From Dokdonia donghaensis DSW-1 (GTDB lineage Bacteria > Bacteroidota > Bacteroidia > Flavobacteriales > Flavobacteriaceae): DNA of 64,000 nucleotides. The notes below the pieces were generated by a model. The model was given only the letters and a program-made list of their open reading frames with translations, was not told the DNA's origin and did no database searches. The position numbers and the translations under genes were made by a program. Positions 34,664 to 44,161 of this stretch are shown here, one piece after another. How positions within the stretch are numbered: position 1 is the stretch's first letter; every line of letters begins with the position of its first letter. The stretch lies in NCBI RefSeq assembly GCF_001653755.1, contig NZ_CP015125.1, positions 370,001 through 434,000 on the forward strand, written 5' to 3'.

Positions 34664-35890
34664 TTATTCCTCTTCTTGTCCGTATTGATCTATATACTCT
34701 GGGTATAAAAACTCATTATATGGAAAACGTGTTACATGTATCTCTCTCACGCGCTCGTATACCTTCTTTCTAAAGGAATCAAAGTTGTTTTTATTAAGCG
34801 CCGAAATGAATATCGCATCACCATTAGTTCGTGACATCCAGGTCTCCTTCCACTCATCTAGTGAGTAGTGAGCACCGGTGCGCTCTACCATAAGATCATC
34901 ATCATCATAAGCCTCTGCCTTATATGCATCAATTTTATTAAAGACCATAAGCGTGGGTTTATCCATACTTTTTATCTCATCAAGAATCTTATTTACGGCA
35001 TTAATATGATCTTCAAACTGTGGGTGTGAAATATCTACCACGTGCAATAATAAGTCTGCCTCGCGCACCTCATCTAGTGTACTCTTAAAAGAGTCTACTA
35101 GTTGTGTAGGTAACTTTCTTATAAACCCAACGGTGTCTGAAAGTAAGAATGGTAAATTACCTATTACCACCTTACGCACAGTAGTATCAAGGGTTGCAAA
35201 GAGTTTATTTTCGGCAAACACCTTACTCTTGCTTATCACATTCATAAGAGTACTTTTACCCACATTTGTATATCCTACAAGGGCTACTCTCACCAGTGCA
35301 CCACGGTTACCACGTTGTGTAGACATTTGCTTGTCTATGGTTTTCATCTTCTTTTTGAGCAGGGTGATGCGGTCACGTACGATACGTCTATCTGTCTCAA
35401 TTTCTGTCTCTCCAGGACCACGCATACCTATACCTCCACGCTGGCGCTCAAGGTGTGTCCATAAACCTACTAGACGTGGTAAGAGATACTCATACTGGGC
35501 AAGTTCTACTTGCGTACGTGCATAACTAGTTTGTGCTCGTTGTGCAAAAATATCTAGTATGAGATATGTACGATCTACAATCTTACACTTAAGTAGTGCC
35601 TCAATGTTACGCTGCTGTCCCGGTGTAAGCTCGTCGTCAAAAATGACTGTACCTACATCGTGCTGCTCTACATAAGCAGCTACATCTTCCATCTTACCAG
35701 TCCCTATAAAAGTTTTAGGGTTAGGACGTTCTAATTTTTGACTAAAACGCTTAAGAACCTCTGCTCCTGCCGTGTAGGCCAGAAACTCGAGCTCATCAAG
35801 GTATTCTGTCATTTTTTCGTGCGTTTGTTTTTGGGTTACAAGCCCTACAAGAATGCACTTTTCATATTCTATTTTTTCAACTTCCAGCAT
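34664..35890 (-). CDS. hflX: GTPase HflX
   Basis: 408 residues; HflX is a ribosome-associated GTPase that splits stalled or idle 70S particles. The N-terminal domain contains FDDELTPGQQRNIEALLKCKIVDRT and RTQVELAQYEYLLPRL, followed by GGIGMRGPGETEIETDRR. The G domain has GYTNVGKST (G1), DTVGF (G3) and FNKID (G4). The transcript probably starts at or beside the ATG: a perfect -7 element lies only six bases upstream of the start codon. It is the first gene of the operon running through udk, divIC and the mutase genes. Confidence 0.96.
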   Translation of the reverse strand: MLEVEKIEYEKCILVGLVTQKQTHEKMTEYLDELEFLAYTAGAEVLKRFSQKLERPNPKTFIGTGKMEDVAAYVEQHDVGTVIFDDELTPGQQRNIEALLKCKIVDRTYLILDIFAQRAQTSYARTQVELAQYEYLLPRLVGLWTHLERQRGGIGMRGPGETEIETDRRIVRDRITLLKKKMKTIDKQMSTQRGNRGALVRVALVGYTNVGKSTLMNVISKSKVFAENKLFATLDTTVRKVVIGNLPFLLSDTVGFIRKLPTQLVDSFKSTLDEVREADLLLHVVDISHPQFEDHINAVNKILDEIKSMDKPTLMVFNKIDAYKAEAYDDDDLMVERTGAHYSLDEWKETWMSRTNGDAIFISALNKNNFDSFRKKVYERVREIHVTRFPYNEFLYPEYIDQYGQEEE

Positions 35891-35895
35891 AAATA

Positions 35896-35903
35896 CAAAG
35901 GTA
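35896..35903 (-). promoter_or_regulatory. -7 promoter element for hflX, predicting a leaderless mRNA
   Basis: Minus-strand TACCTTTG, perfect TAnnTTTG, whose downstream edge is five bases from the ATG (complement 35888-35890). A normal start point would fall on the start codon. Confidence 0.5.
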
Positions 35904-35959
35904 GCAAATGGATTGCAGTCTTTTTGACTAAATTGTGGGTCTCATAGATACTGTTTAAT

Positions 35960-36946
35960 ATGGAGGATACATCCGCTTCCGCGAAAGCGCAAACCAAAAA
36001 AATAAAATGTGCCATAGGTTTTTACAATCTTGAAAACCTTTTTGACACAAAAAATGACCCCGCAACACTAGATGACGACTTTACACCAGGTGGTTTTAAG
36101 GAGTGGAACTCTTATAAGTTTGACAAAAAAGTTAAAAAACTGGCTAAGGTTATTTCTAAAATAGGAAAAAAAGAGACTACGACATCACCAAGCTTACTAG
36201 GCGTGGCAGAGGTAGAAAACAAGGCTGTATTAAAAGCACTAATAAAAACCAGTAAGCTTGATGACGAAGGGTATAGCATTGTGCACTATGACTCTCCAGA
36301 TGAGCGTGGTATAGATGTAGCACTTCTATACAAGAAGAAAGATTTTACGGTACATAAGAGTGAGGCCGTCACATTATATCTAGAGACAGAGGAGGGAGAT
36401 CGTGATTATACCAGAGATATTTTATACGTGCAAGGTAACTTGCTAGGTACGGAGGTACATATACTTGTAAATCACTGGCCATCTCGACGTAGAGGAGCAA
36501 ATGAAACTTCTCACAAACGCATAAAAGCCGCTCAAAAAAATCGAGAACTTATAGACAATCTTGTCGTACAAAATCCAGAAGCAAGGGTGATTATAATGGG
36601 TGACTTTAATGATGGACCACACAGTGAGAGCATAAAAAAACACCTGGTTAAAACTGACTTTTACAACCCGATGCTTTATCTCGGGACGAGATATGAGGGT
36701 AGTCTTAATTATAATTATGAGTGGTTCATCTTTGATCAAATTATCTTTTCAAACAACTTTGTGCGTATTTATGACAATGACCTTCTTTATGAGAAGTCTG
36801 ACATTTATAATGATTTTTATCTCACAGAGTACGATGGGAAGTTTAAAGGTAATCCCTTTAGAACATATGCTGGTAAAAACTACCTGGGTGGTTATAGTGA
36901 CCACTTCCCTGTCTATACAATTTTAACGGCAACTGTTAAAAACTAG
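35960..36946 (+). CDS. Endonuclease/exonuclease/phosphatase family protein without signal peptide
   Basis: 328 residues of the EEP fold, a metal-dependent phosphodiesterase/nuclease/phosphatase superfamily. Motifs: GFYNLENLFDTKNDP, GVAEVENKAV (Glu for metal), VNHWPSRRRG (catalytic His), IIMGDFNDGP (Asp/Asn) and GGYSDHFPVY (Ser-Asp-His). It is paralogous to the exported protein at 48509-49561 but starts with MEDTSASAKAQTKKIKC: the signal peptide is missing, and an in-frame stop at 35945-35947 excludes a longer form. The SASAKAQ residues come from a one-base variant of the genome palindrome (35974-35989). It may be cytosolic, or an inactive derivative of an exported ancestor. Confidence 0.88.
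   Translation: MEDTSASAKAQTKKIKCAIGFYNLENLFDTKNDPATLDDDFTPGGFKEWNSYKFDKKVKKLAKVISKIGKKETTTSPSLLGVAEVENKAVLKALIKTSKLDDEGYSIVHYDSPDERGIDVALLYKKKDFTVHKSEAVTLYLETEEGDRDYTRDILYVQGNLLGTEVHILVNHWPSRRRGANETSHKRIKAAQKNRELIDNLVVQNPEARVIIMGDFNDGPHSESIKKHLVKTDFYNPMLYLGTRYEGSLNYNYEWFIFDQIIFSNNFVRIYDNDLLYEKSDIYNDFYLTEYDGKFKGNPFRTYAGKNYLGGYSDHFPVYTILTATVKN
35974..35989. repeat. Genome palindrome, copy 12, one-base variant
   Basis: CGCTTCCGCGAAAGCG: T-to-C change at the sixth base breaks the symmetry. It encodes ASAKA near the N-terminus of the unexported EEP paralogue. Confidence 0.8.
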
Positions 36947-37175
36947 AATTTACCAAGTAGGAAAGAAGTCGGTTGTCGGGTTTATAAAGTATTATATCCA
37001 ATATTTTTGTTAATTGTTTGAAGATTGCTTTATTTGTTACACTTTAGCAGTGTATATAATTTAGCTTTATAGCGTATTCATTACATAATTTGCATCATAA
37101 TCGTGCAGTTCTATGTGATTTAAGGATATTTCTTTATTCAACTATAAGGCTATAACTCACGACAAACCCAATCAA

Positions 37176-40100
37176 ATGAAGAGACTTTTACTTTCCCTAC
37201 TTTGGCTTATCCCTTCGGCATTATTTTCACAAATTACTGTAGACGAATCACTAACAACACAACAACTCGTAGAAGATATTCTCATAAACGCCTCTTGTGC
37301 AGGAACTGAGAACTTTATACAAAGTACAGGTACAGATTTTGCATCTGTAAATGGCGTGGGTGCTTTTAATGCAAATGGTAGCAACTTCCCCTTTGAAGCG
37401 GGAGTAGTACTAAGTTCTGGTAGCGTATCTACGGCACCAGGCCCTAACCTTACTACGCAAAGCAACGGTGGGGCAGCCTGGCCAGGAGATACAGACTTAG
37501 AAAACTTTACTGGTGCAACGGCAACAAATAACGCTTCATTTATACAGTTTGATTTTACTCCTTTTACTGAGCAATTGAGCTTTGATTTCTTAATGGCATC
37601 AGAAGAATATAATCAAAATTTTGAGTGCACATTTACAGATGCATTTGCATTTATCTTAACTGATAATGATACTGGCACCTCTGTAAATCTAGCAGTGCTT
37701 CCAGGTACAAACACTCCAATAGAAGTGACAAACATAAGACCTGAAGTACCTAATAATTGTACTGCAGTAAATGAAGAGTTTTTTGGGCAGTACAACTTCC
37801 TTCCTTTTAATGATGAAAACACAGCTGCAACAAACTTTAATGGTCAAACTGTCGAGCTTACCGCATCTACCACAGTAGTACCGGGAAATTCATACACTAT
37901 TAAACTTGTGGTAGCAGACCAAACAGATAGTCTTTTTGACATTGCAGTATTTATTGAGGCTGGTAGTTTTAACGTTACAAATACAGATCTAGGTGAAGAT
38001 TTACTCGTTGAAAATGGCCTTGCATCTTGTGAAGGAGACCCTGTTACTCTAGATGCTACAGATCCAGATGCAGAAACTTATACCTGGTTGCTTAACGACG
38101 TAGTTATAACTGGAGAAACAGCATCAACACTAATTGTTACTGAGCCTGGTGAATATAGCGTAGTAGTAACTCTTACAGATTTACCAGATTGTGAAGTACG
38201 AGACGATATAACAGTCGAGTTTATTTCTGAACCTGCAGTAAATATTGATGATGTAGTTTCTTGTATGGGAGAAACCGAAACTTTAGACACAGGCCTACCC
38301 GCAAGTACAACAACATTTGTTTGGAGTCTAGATGGAACTGTTATAACAGGGGAAACAGGACCATCTATAAGCGCAACAGCATCAGGAAATTATACAGTAC
38401 AAGCTATTTTTGATGCTGGATGTACCTATACAGATGATGCTATTGCTACTTTTAACCTAGCGCCTATTGTAGACCTTGGGGAAGACATCAATAGTTGTCT
38501 TGAAGATGCTGTCACTCTAGATGGATCTCCATCTAATGTAGACCCTGACGGATCAACTTATGAATGGTTTTTAAACGGGACTCTTATAACGGGAGAGACC
38601 TCTACCACACTAGAAGCGACTGCCCCAGGAGTGTATGAAGTTTTTGTAACCTTTGAAGGGTGTGTTGGGACCGATACATTAACAATTAATCAAGCTAACG
38701 AGGATGGCTCTAGTTGTAATATAAATGATTTATGTCCAGATGCCCTACCACTAGTATGTGGAGACACTGTAACAGGAACAACTGTAGGATCTACCTCAAC
38801 TGGTGAGCCTGGAACTTGTGGAACAGGTCCTGGAGCTCCAGGAAACTACTATACATTTACTGGAACAGGAGAGCTTATACAACTAGCAATGTGTAACTCT
38901 ACATATGATACAAAACTCCAAGTATTCACAGGTATCTGTGACGCTTTAACTTGTGTAGATGGAAACGATGATTCTTGCGGTCTACAATCTGAAGTAGACT
39001 TTCTTTCTGTAGAAGGTGTAGAATATACAATTTATGTTTTTGGATTTGGATCAAGCATAGGAGATTATGAGCTTACTGTCACCTGTATTGAAGCTCCTCT
39101 AGGTTGCCTTGATGCCGAAGAACTACTTTGTGGTGATACCGCTACTGGAACTATAGTTGGAGCGCCAGCAACAGATGTTCCATTAGAAGATTGTGGAAAT
39201 ATAGGTGCAGGAGACTCTCCAGGAGTCTGGTTTACATTTACTGGTACGGGTGATAGCACTGAATTTAGTTTACTTGACTCAACATTTGATACTGGCTTAC
39301 AGATTTATTCTGGCTCTTGTGAAGAGCTCATATGTGTAGAGGGTAATGACGATTTTGGTGGCACAGAGCAATCTAAAGTTGAGTTTGTTACAACTGTAGG
39401 TACAGAATATTTAATCTATGTGTATGGAGAAAATGGCGCTACTGGTGGTTTTGAATTATCTATAGAATGTACTCCACCTGCAACTTGTGATGATATTGAA
39501 CCACTATGTAGTCAAGAGGGCCTCATTTTTGAAAATACTTCTGATGGATCTTCGGCTCAAGATGGCATTGATTATGAGTGTTTATTTTCTCAACCTAACC
39601 CTAACTGGTTTTACCTTGAAATAGGTCAAGAAGGTGATATAGACTTAGAAATTGTTCAAAACACAGCTTTTGACGCAGATGGCAACCCTACAGGCACTGA
39701 ACTAGATGTAGATTTTATAGCTTGGGGACCATTTGACAGTCCAGATAACGCCTGTGAGAACTTAAATCCAAGTACAAGTGTAGATTGTAGCTTCTCTGCA
39801 GCCGCTGTTGAGACATTTACAATTCCTGACGCTCAAGTTGGTGAGGTTTACATACTTCTCATTACGAATTTTAATGGATCAAGCGGATTTATAAGTGTAG
39901 GTCAAACCGGTGGTGATGGAAATACCAACTGTAGTATTGTATGTCCAGATTTTGATATAGACCTAGGTGATGACCAATCTGTTTGTGACGTAAGTTCTAT
40001 AGAGCTCACTGCAACGCTTTCTGGAAGCAATACAGCAAACCCTTCTTATGAGTGGAGCACTGGAGAAACAACACCTTCCATTACTGTTACAGAAACTGGT

Positions 40101-40946
40101 GTTTATGAAGTCATTGTTACTGTAGATGATTGTTCTGAGAGTCAAATTGTAAATATTGAGTTTGGATCAACACCTGTTATAGAATTAGGAAACGATTTTG
40201 ACACTTGTTTTGAAGATGCTATTTTCTTAGATGCAAGCCCTTCTAATATAGATCCATCACAAGTAACTTATCAATGGTTTCAAGACGGTGTAGAATTACC
40301 AGACACTTCCTCATCAATTGAGATTGTAGAGCTTGGCAATTATGAAGTTGTTGTTTCAGATAATGGTTGTGTTGCTACAGATAGCATACTTATTACAGGT
40401 AGCATTCTTGATGTACAGCTTATAGACAACTTCCAAACTTGTCCTAATGAATTACAAACTCTGACTGCCACAACAGACGCAGCTGGAGTTAGTTTCCAGT
40501 GGTTTGTAAATGGAACTGTAATAGATGGCGCTACAAGTGCTACCTATGACGTTATATTACCATCTACTACTGTAGGTACCCAAACCTTTACTGTAGAAAT
40601 AACTAGAGGGGTTTGCTCTGGCACTGCACAGGTAGATGTGACTCTATATGAGGTAGGAAATTGTGTTATTTCCGAAGGTCTTTCTCCATCTGGATCACCT
40701 GGCTTCAATGATACACTTGATTTACGCTTCCTTTCTGACAGATCTGGAATAACCAGTCTACAAATATATAACCGCCTAGGGACTTTAGTATTTGAACAAG
40801 ACTCATATACAAATGAGTGGAGAGGACAGACTGATGCAGGTGATGACTTACCTACAGGAACTTACTTTTACGTAATCTCACTTGAAAGAGAAGATCCAAC
40901 TTATGGAACTCAAGCTACAGGGTGGATTTACTTAAATCAAGAATAA
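37176..40946 (+). CDS. T9SS type B sorted surface protein with choice-of-anchor L domain
   Basis: 1256 residues with a signal peptide (1-19, ALFSQ). Residues 20-260 form a choice-of-anchor L domain (LTTQQLVEDILINASCAGTEN, FDFLMASEEYNQ). Next come several Ig/PKD-like repeats, each with a pattern such as CEGDPVTLDAT...YTWLLNGxxITGETxxT. Middle domains are of the pre-peptidase-like type (LPLVCGDTVTGTT). The C-terminal 90 residues form a type B T9SS sorting domain (LSPSGSPGFNDTLDLRFLSD, LQIYNRLGTLVFEQ, LPTGTYFYVI). The adhesin-like protein should be exported to the cell surface. The next two genes encode its expected helper and an OmpA partner. Confidence 0.92.
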   Translation: MKRLLLSLLWLIPSALFSQITVDESLTTQQLVEDILINASCAGTENFIQSTGTDFASVNGVGAFNANGSNFPFEAGVVLSSGSVSTAPGPNLTTQSNGGAAWPGDTDLENFTGATATNNASFIQFDFTPFTEQLSFDFLMASEEYNQNFECTFTDAFAFILTDNDTGTSVNLAVLPGTNTPIEVTNIRPEVPNNCTAVNEEFFGQYNFLPFNDENTAATNFNGQTVELTASTTVVPGNSYTIKLVVADQTDSLFDIAVFIEAGSFNVTNTDLGEDLLVENGLASCEGDPVTLDATDPDAETYTWLLNDVVITGETASTLIVTEPGEYSVVVTLTDLPDCEVRDDITVEFISEPAVNIDDVVSCMGETETLDTGLPASTTTFVWSLDGTVITGETGPSISATASGNYTVQAIFDAGCTYTDDAIATFNLAPIVDLGEDINSCLEDAVTLDGSPSNVDPDGSTYEWFLNGTLITGETSTTLEATAPGVYEVFVTFEGCVGTDTLTINQANEDGSSCNINDLCPDALPLVCGDTVTGTTVGSTSTGEPGTCGTGPGAPGNYYTFTGTGELIQLAMCNSTYDTKLQVFTGICDALTCVDGNDDSCGLQSEVDFLSVEGVEYTIYVFGFGSSIGDYELTVTCIEAPLGCLDAEELLCGDTATGTIVGAPATDVPLEDCGNIGAGDSPGVWFTFTGTGDSTEFSLLDSTFDTGLQIYSGSCEELICVEGNDDFGGTEQSKVEFVTTVGTEYLIYVYGENGATGGFELSIECTPPATCDDIEPLCSQEGLIFENTSDGSSAQDGIDYECLFSQPNPNWFYLEIGQEGDIDLEIVQNTAFDADGNPTGTELDVDFIAWGPFDSPDNACENLNPSTSVDCSFSAAAVETFTIPDAQVGEVYILLITNFNGSSGFISVGQTGGDGNTNCSIVCPDFDIDLGDDQSVCDVSSIELTATLSGSNTANPSYEWSTGETTPSITVTETGVYEVIVTVDDCSESQIVNIEFGSTPVIELGNDFDTCFEDAIFLDASPSNIDPSQVTYQWFQDGVELPDTSSSIEIVELGNYEVVVSDNGCVATDSILITGSILDVQLIDNFQTCPNELQTLTATTDAAGVSFQWFVNGTVIDGATSATYDVILPSTTVGTQTFTVEITRGVCSGTAQVDVTLYEVGNCVISEGLSPSGSPGFNDTLDLRFLSDRSGITSLQIYNRLGTLVFEQDSYTNEWRGQTDAGDDLPTGTYFYVISLEREDPTYGTQATGWIYLNQE

Positions 40947-40997
40947 TCAAAAATCTAATTGTACCTACGATATAGTTGAATTAACAATGAGACAACA

Positions 40998-41912
40998 ATG
41001 AAGAAACTACTATTACTAACGCTAATTTTAAGTCTATTTTATATAGATGAGTCTGTTGCTCAACAAGACCCACAGTATACACAGTATATGTATAATATGA
41101 ATGTGGTAAATCCAGCCTATGCTGGCCTTAAAGAAGGTCTTGCAATAAACCTATTATATAGAAACCAATGGTCAAGCTTAGACGGATCACCAGAAACTTT
41201 CACCCTAGCAGCTCACTCTCCAATATCAGAAAAAGTAGGCCTAGGAATATCACTTATAAGAGATGAGTTAGGCCCCGTAAGAGAAACTAACGCTTATGCA
41301 GACTTTTCTTATACCATAGATGTAAGTGACGATTTTAAGCTTGCTTTAGGTGTTAAAGCTGGGGCAACCTTTCACGAGGTAGGCCTTGTAGACCTCGAAC
41401 TTCAAGACCCTGGAGATGCGTTTTTCTCGCAAAACATTAATCAAACGTATCCCAACGTAGGGACCGGAGCTTTCTTATACAGCGATAAGTTTTATGTAGG
41501 ACTCTCTGTACCTAATTTACTTAACTCTGTTCATCTAGATACTAATGAACTAAAAATAGGCTCTGAGACTAATCACTACTTTATAACTTCGGGATATGTT
41601 TTTCAAGTTTCAGATAATATAAAACTCAAACCATCTGTAATGGTTAAATCTGCATTTGACGCACCAGTTTCCTTTGATGCAAATGTAAATGCCCTCTTTC
41701 TAGAAAAATTTGAACTAGGTGTCTCTTACCGTTATGATGATTCATTTAGTGGGATAGTAGGTTTTCAAGCAACACCAGAGTTTAGAATAGGGTATGCTTA
41801 TGATGCAGTTACTTCTGAGATAAATAACATAGCCCCATCCTCACACGAGATCATTATAACCTACAACATACTACGTAATAAAAAAGCATTACGTTCACCT
41901 AGATACTTCTAA
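40998..41912 (+). CDS. PorP/SprF family type IX secretion outer membrane protein
   Basis: 304 residues, signal peptide (about 1-21) and the family start QQDPQYTQYMYNMNVVNPAYAGLKEG, followed by a beta-barrel and the typical FRIGYAYDAVTSEI end. SprF-like proteins are required for secretion of type B cargo encoded next to them, which here is the preceding surface protein (51 bases apart). The OmpA/PorE-like gene is 21 bases downstream. This three-gene order is conserved in gliding and T9SS loci of flavobacteria. Confidence 0.93.
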   Translation: MKKLLLLTLILSLFYIDESVAQQDPQYTQYMYNMNVVNPAYAGLKEGLAINLLYRNQWSSLDGSPETFTLAAHSPISEKVGLGISLIRDELGPVRETNAYADFSYTIDVSDDFKLALGVKAGATFHEVGLVDLELQDPGDAFFSQNINQTYPNVGTGAFLYSDKFYVGLSVPNLLNSVHLDTNELKIGSETNHYFITSGYVFQVSDNIKLKPSVMVKSAFDAPVSFDANVNALFLEKFELGVSYRYDDSFSGIVGFQATPEFRIGYAYDAVTSEINNIAPSSHEIIITYNILRNKKALRSPRYF

Positions 41913-41933
41913 ATCTAACCATAGCACACTAAT

Positions 41934-43832
41934 ATGAAGAAGTTTTACCTATATATATTGCTCCTTATTTTTACAGCTACAGGAGCCGTAGCACAAAACA
42001 AAGACACAAAGAAAGCAGATGGTCTGTTTGAGAAACTTGCTTATACCGAGGCTATAACTGAATACACCAAACTTATAGAAAAGGGAAAAGCAGACAAATA
42101 TGTATATGCACAACTCGCCGAAAGCTATGCAATACTAGGCGATACAAAAAAAGCAGTTTCTTTTTACAAAAGAGCTATTAAAGGAAAAAGCGCAAAGCTC
42201 ACACCAGATCTTATGTATAAGTATGCTCAAGCTCTTAAGGCAGAGGGTAACGCAGCAGACTATAAAACTTGGATGCAAAAATTTACTCAGGCAAAACCCA
42301 ATGATTCTAGATCTGCTAGTTTTTTAAAGAATTCTAATTATCTAAGCCAGCTTTTAAGTCAAGAGCCTGCTTATACCGTAACAAATGCCGGAGCTTTAAA
42401 TACAAGTTATGCAGACTATGGGAGTGCGGTAAGTAACAACACACTTTACTTTGCTAGTGCTAGAAATACAAATCGCAAAAAACATAATCTAAATGACGAA
42501 CCCTTTTTAGATATATATACAGCGACACTAGACGGATCAAAATTAGGAACAGCCTCTTTACTAACAGGTGACGTAAATACAAAGTATCACGAGGGCAAAG
42601 TAGCGATCTCTCCAGATGGAAAACGTATGTATTTTGACCGCAATGACTATTATAAAGGAAGTCTAGATAAGGATGAGACTGGAGTTAACCAGATTAATCT
42701 CTATACTGCAGAAAAGGTAGGAGGAAAATGGGTTAATATACAATCTGCCCCATTTAACAGTGATGAGTTCTCAACCGGTCATCCGGCAATTAGTCCAGAT
42801 GGTAACACACTATATTTTTCGAGTGATAGACCTGGCGGAAAAGGAGGGTCAGATTTATATATGGTTACTGTAAATAAAGATGGAACATTTGGCACACCTA
42901 CCGCGCTTAAAAACCAAATCAACACAGAGGGTACAGAAGTATTTCCTTTTATAGCTCAAGATGGCACACTATATTTCTCAAGTGATGGTCATATAGGTAT
43001 GGGTGGCCTTGACGTATTTATGTCAGAAAGTAAGGGTGCAAACACGTATACTATTCCTCAAAATGCAGGTCCAGGGATAAATAGCCCAGCAGACGACTTT
43101 TCAATATATATAAACCAAGATACAGATACAGGTTTTATCTCTTCAAACCGTGCCGGTGGTAAAGGAGGAGATGACATTTATATATTAGGACAACTACCTC
43201 CTTGTGATGTAGATGTTGCTCTCACAGTAGTAAATCCAGCTGGAGAGGGTATAGATAAAGCTCTTGTCGTTGTAAATAACAATAAAGATAACACAAGTGA
43301 ATCTGACACTGCTACAACAACGGGTAAATACCTTTACCAGTCTAAATGTAATCGCACATACACAATAACTGCGAGTGCAGATGGCTATAAAGAAGCAATT
43401 CAAAACATTACGGTAGGTAAATCTGGTGTTAACCAGACTATAACGCTGGAACCTATTATAGATCAAGTAGTCGTTACAGAAACAGAGGTTGTTTTAAATC
43501 CTATTTATTTTGATTTTGACAAGTCTAACATACGTCCATCTGCGGCAGCAGAGCTAGATAGACTTGTGAACGTTATGATGCAATATCCTACAATGGTAAT
43601 AAGTGCAGAGTCACACACAGATATACGTGGGTCTGAATCTTATAACAAGAACTTATCGCAACGTCGTGCAAACTCAATGCGAGATTATGTAGTAAGCAAA
43701 GGTATAAATGCTAGCCGCATCTCAAGTATAGGAAAAGGAGAGTCTGAGCCTGCTATCGCTTGCGGTTCAAACTGTACAGAAGATGAACATCAACTTAACA
43801 GACGCTCTGTCTTTAAGATAGTCACTAGATAA
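41934..43832 (+). CDS. PorE-like protein: TPR, PD40 propeller and OmpA domain
   Basis: 632 residues. Signal peptide (about 1-20), two to three TPRs (about 25-130), WD40-like PD40 repeats (GKVAISPDGKRMYF, GHPAISPDGNTLYFSSDRPGG, VFPFIAQDGTLYFSSDG; about 160-410), a CarboxypepD-like domain (about 425-510) and a C-terminal OmpA domain (YFDFDKSNIRP near residue 525, then SHTDIRGS and NRRSVFKI) that binds peptidoglycan. PorE anchors the T9SS to peptidoglycan. This architecture and the neighbours agree, although many paralogues exist, so I do not call it the main PorE. A strong terminator follows. Confidence 0.9.
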   Translation: MKKFYLYILLLIFTATGAVAQNKDTKKADGLFEKLAYTEAITEYTKLIEKGKADKYVYAQLAESYAILGDTKKAVSFYKRAIKGKSAKLTPDLMYKYAQALKAEGNAADYKTWMQKFTQAKPNDSRSASFLKNSNYLSQLLSQEPAYTVTNAGALNTSYADYGSAVSNNTLYFASARNTNRKKHNLNDEPFLDIYTATLDGSKLGTASLLTGDVNTKYHEGKVAISPDGKRMYFDRNDYYKGSLDKDETGVNQINLYTAEKVGGKWVNIQSAPFNSDEFSTGHPAISPDGNTLYFSSDRPGGKGGSDLYMVTVNKDGTFGTPTALKNQINTEGTEVFPFIAQDGTLYFSSDGHIGMGGLDVFMSESKGANTYTIPQNAGPGINSPADDFSIYINQDTDTGFISSNRAGGKGGDDIYILGQLPPCDVDVALTVVNPAGEGIDKALVVVNNNKDNTSESDTATTTGKYLYQSKCNRTYTITASADGYKEAIQNITVGKSGVNQTITLEPIIDQVVVTETEVVLNPIYFDFDKSNIRPSAAAELDRLVNVMMQYPTMVISAESHTDIRGSESYNKNLSQRRANSMRDYVVSKGINASRISSIGKGESEPAIACGSNCTEDEHQLNRRSVFKIVTR

Positions 43833-43865
43833 ACTGGATAATTATTAACTAACCAACCATCCAGG

Positions 43866-43898
43866 AAGCCGCAATGCGTAAGTGTTGCGGTTTTTTTA
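43866..43898 (+). terminator. Terminator after the surface protein operon
   Basis: A CCGCAA/TTGCGG stem (43869-43874 with 43885-43890), flanked by A and T pairs, ten-base loop and a run of seven T residues. Confidence 0.8.
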
Positions 43899-43902
43899 TA
43901 CC

Positions 43903-43947
43903 GTAATATCAAACTAATGTAAAGCGCTAGTTGTAACCTGATATTAC
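43903..43947. repeat. Nested inverted repeat of unknown function
   Basis: GTAATATCA (43903-43911) is matched by TGATATTAC (43939-43947), and inside it AACTA (43912-43916) by TAGTT (43928-43932). The result is an imperfect stem-loop of 45 bases, just behind the terminator. It does not run into a T tract. Confidence 0.5.
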
Positions 43948-44075
43948 AATGCAGACTATGTTCTTTTAAGAAACCGTGCGGTTATATACTGCCTAATTTT
44001 CGGCCTCTTGTGGTGACAACTATCGATAAGCACATTTATTTCAGCAGTCTAGTTAAGTTGCCTTGATGCTTTAAT

Positions 44076-44113
44076 AAAAAACCCACTGCTAGTAGTACTA
44101 ACAGTGGGTTTTT
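44076..44113. terminator. Bidirectional hairpin terminator
   Basis: A 12-bp stem AAAAACCCACTG (44077-44088) / CAGTGGGTTTTT (44102-44113). On the minus strand it lies behind the DUF5689 gene. Confidence 0.8.
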
Positions 44114-44127
44114 AAAATGTATTATTC

Positions 44128-44143
44128 CGCTTTCGCGAAAGCG
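44128..44143. repeat. Genome palindrome, copy 13 (intergenic)
   Basis: Perfect 16-mer, behind the DUF5689 gene on its 3' side. Confidence 0.95.
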
Positions 44144-44161
44144 TATATATAACTACGTTAC

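Larger units (their letters stand above)
43833..44161. other. 329-base intergenic region between convergent genes
   Basis: It holds the terminator of the PorE-like gene (43866-43898), a 9-bp inverted repeat (43903-43947), about 120 bases with no feature that I recognise, the bidirectional hairpin 44076-44113 and a palindrome (44128-44143). Confidence 0.65.
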
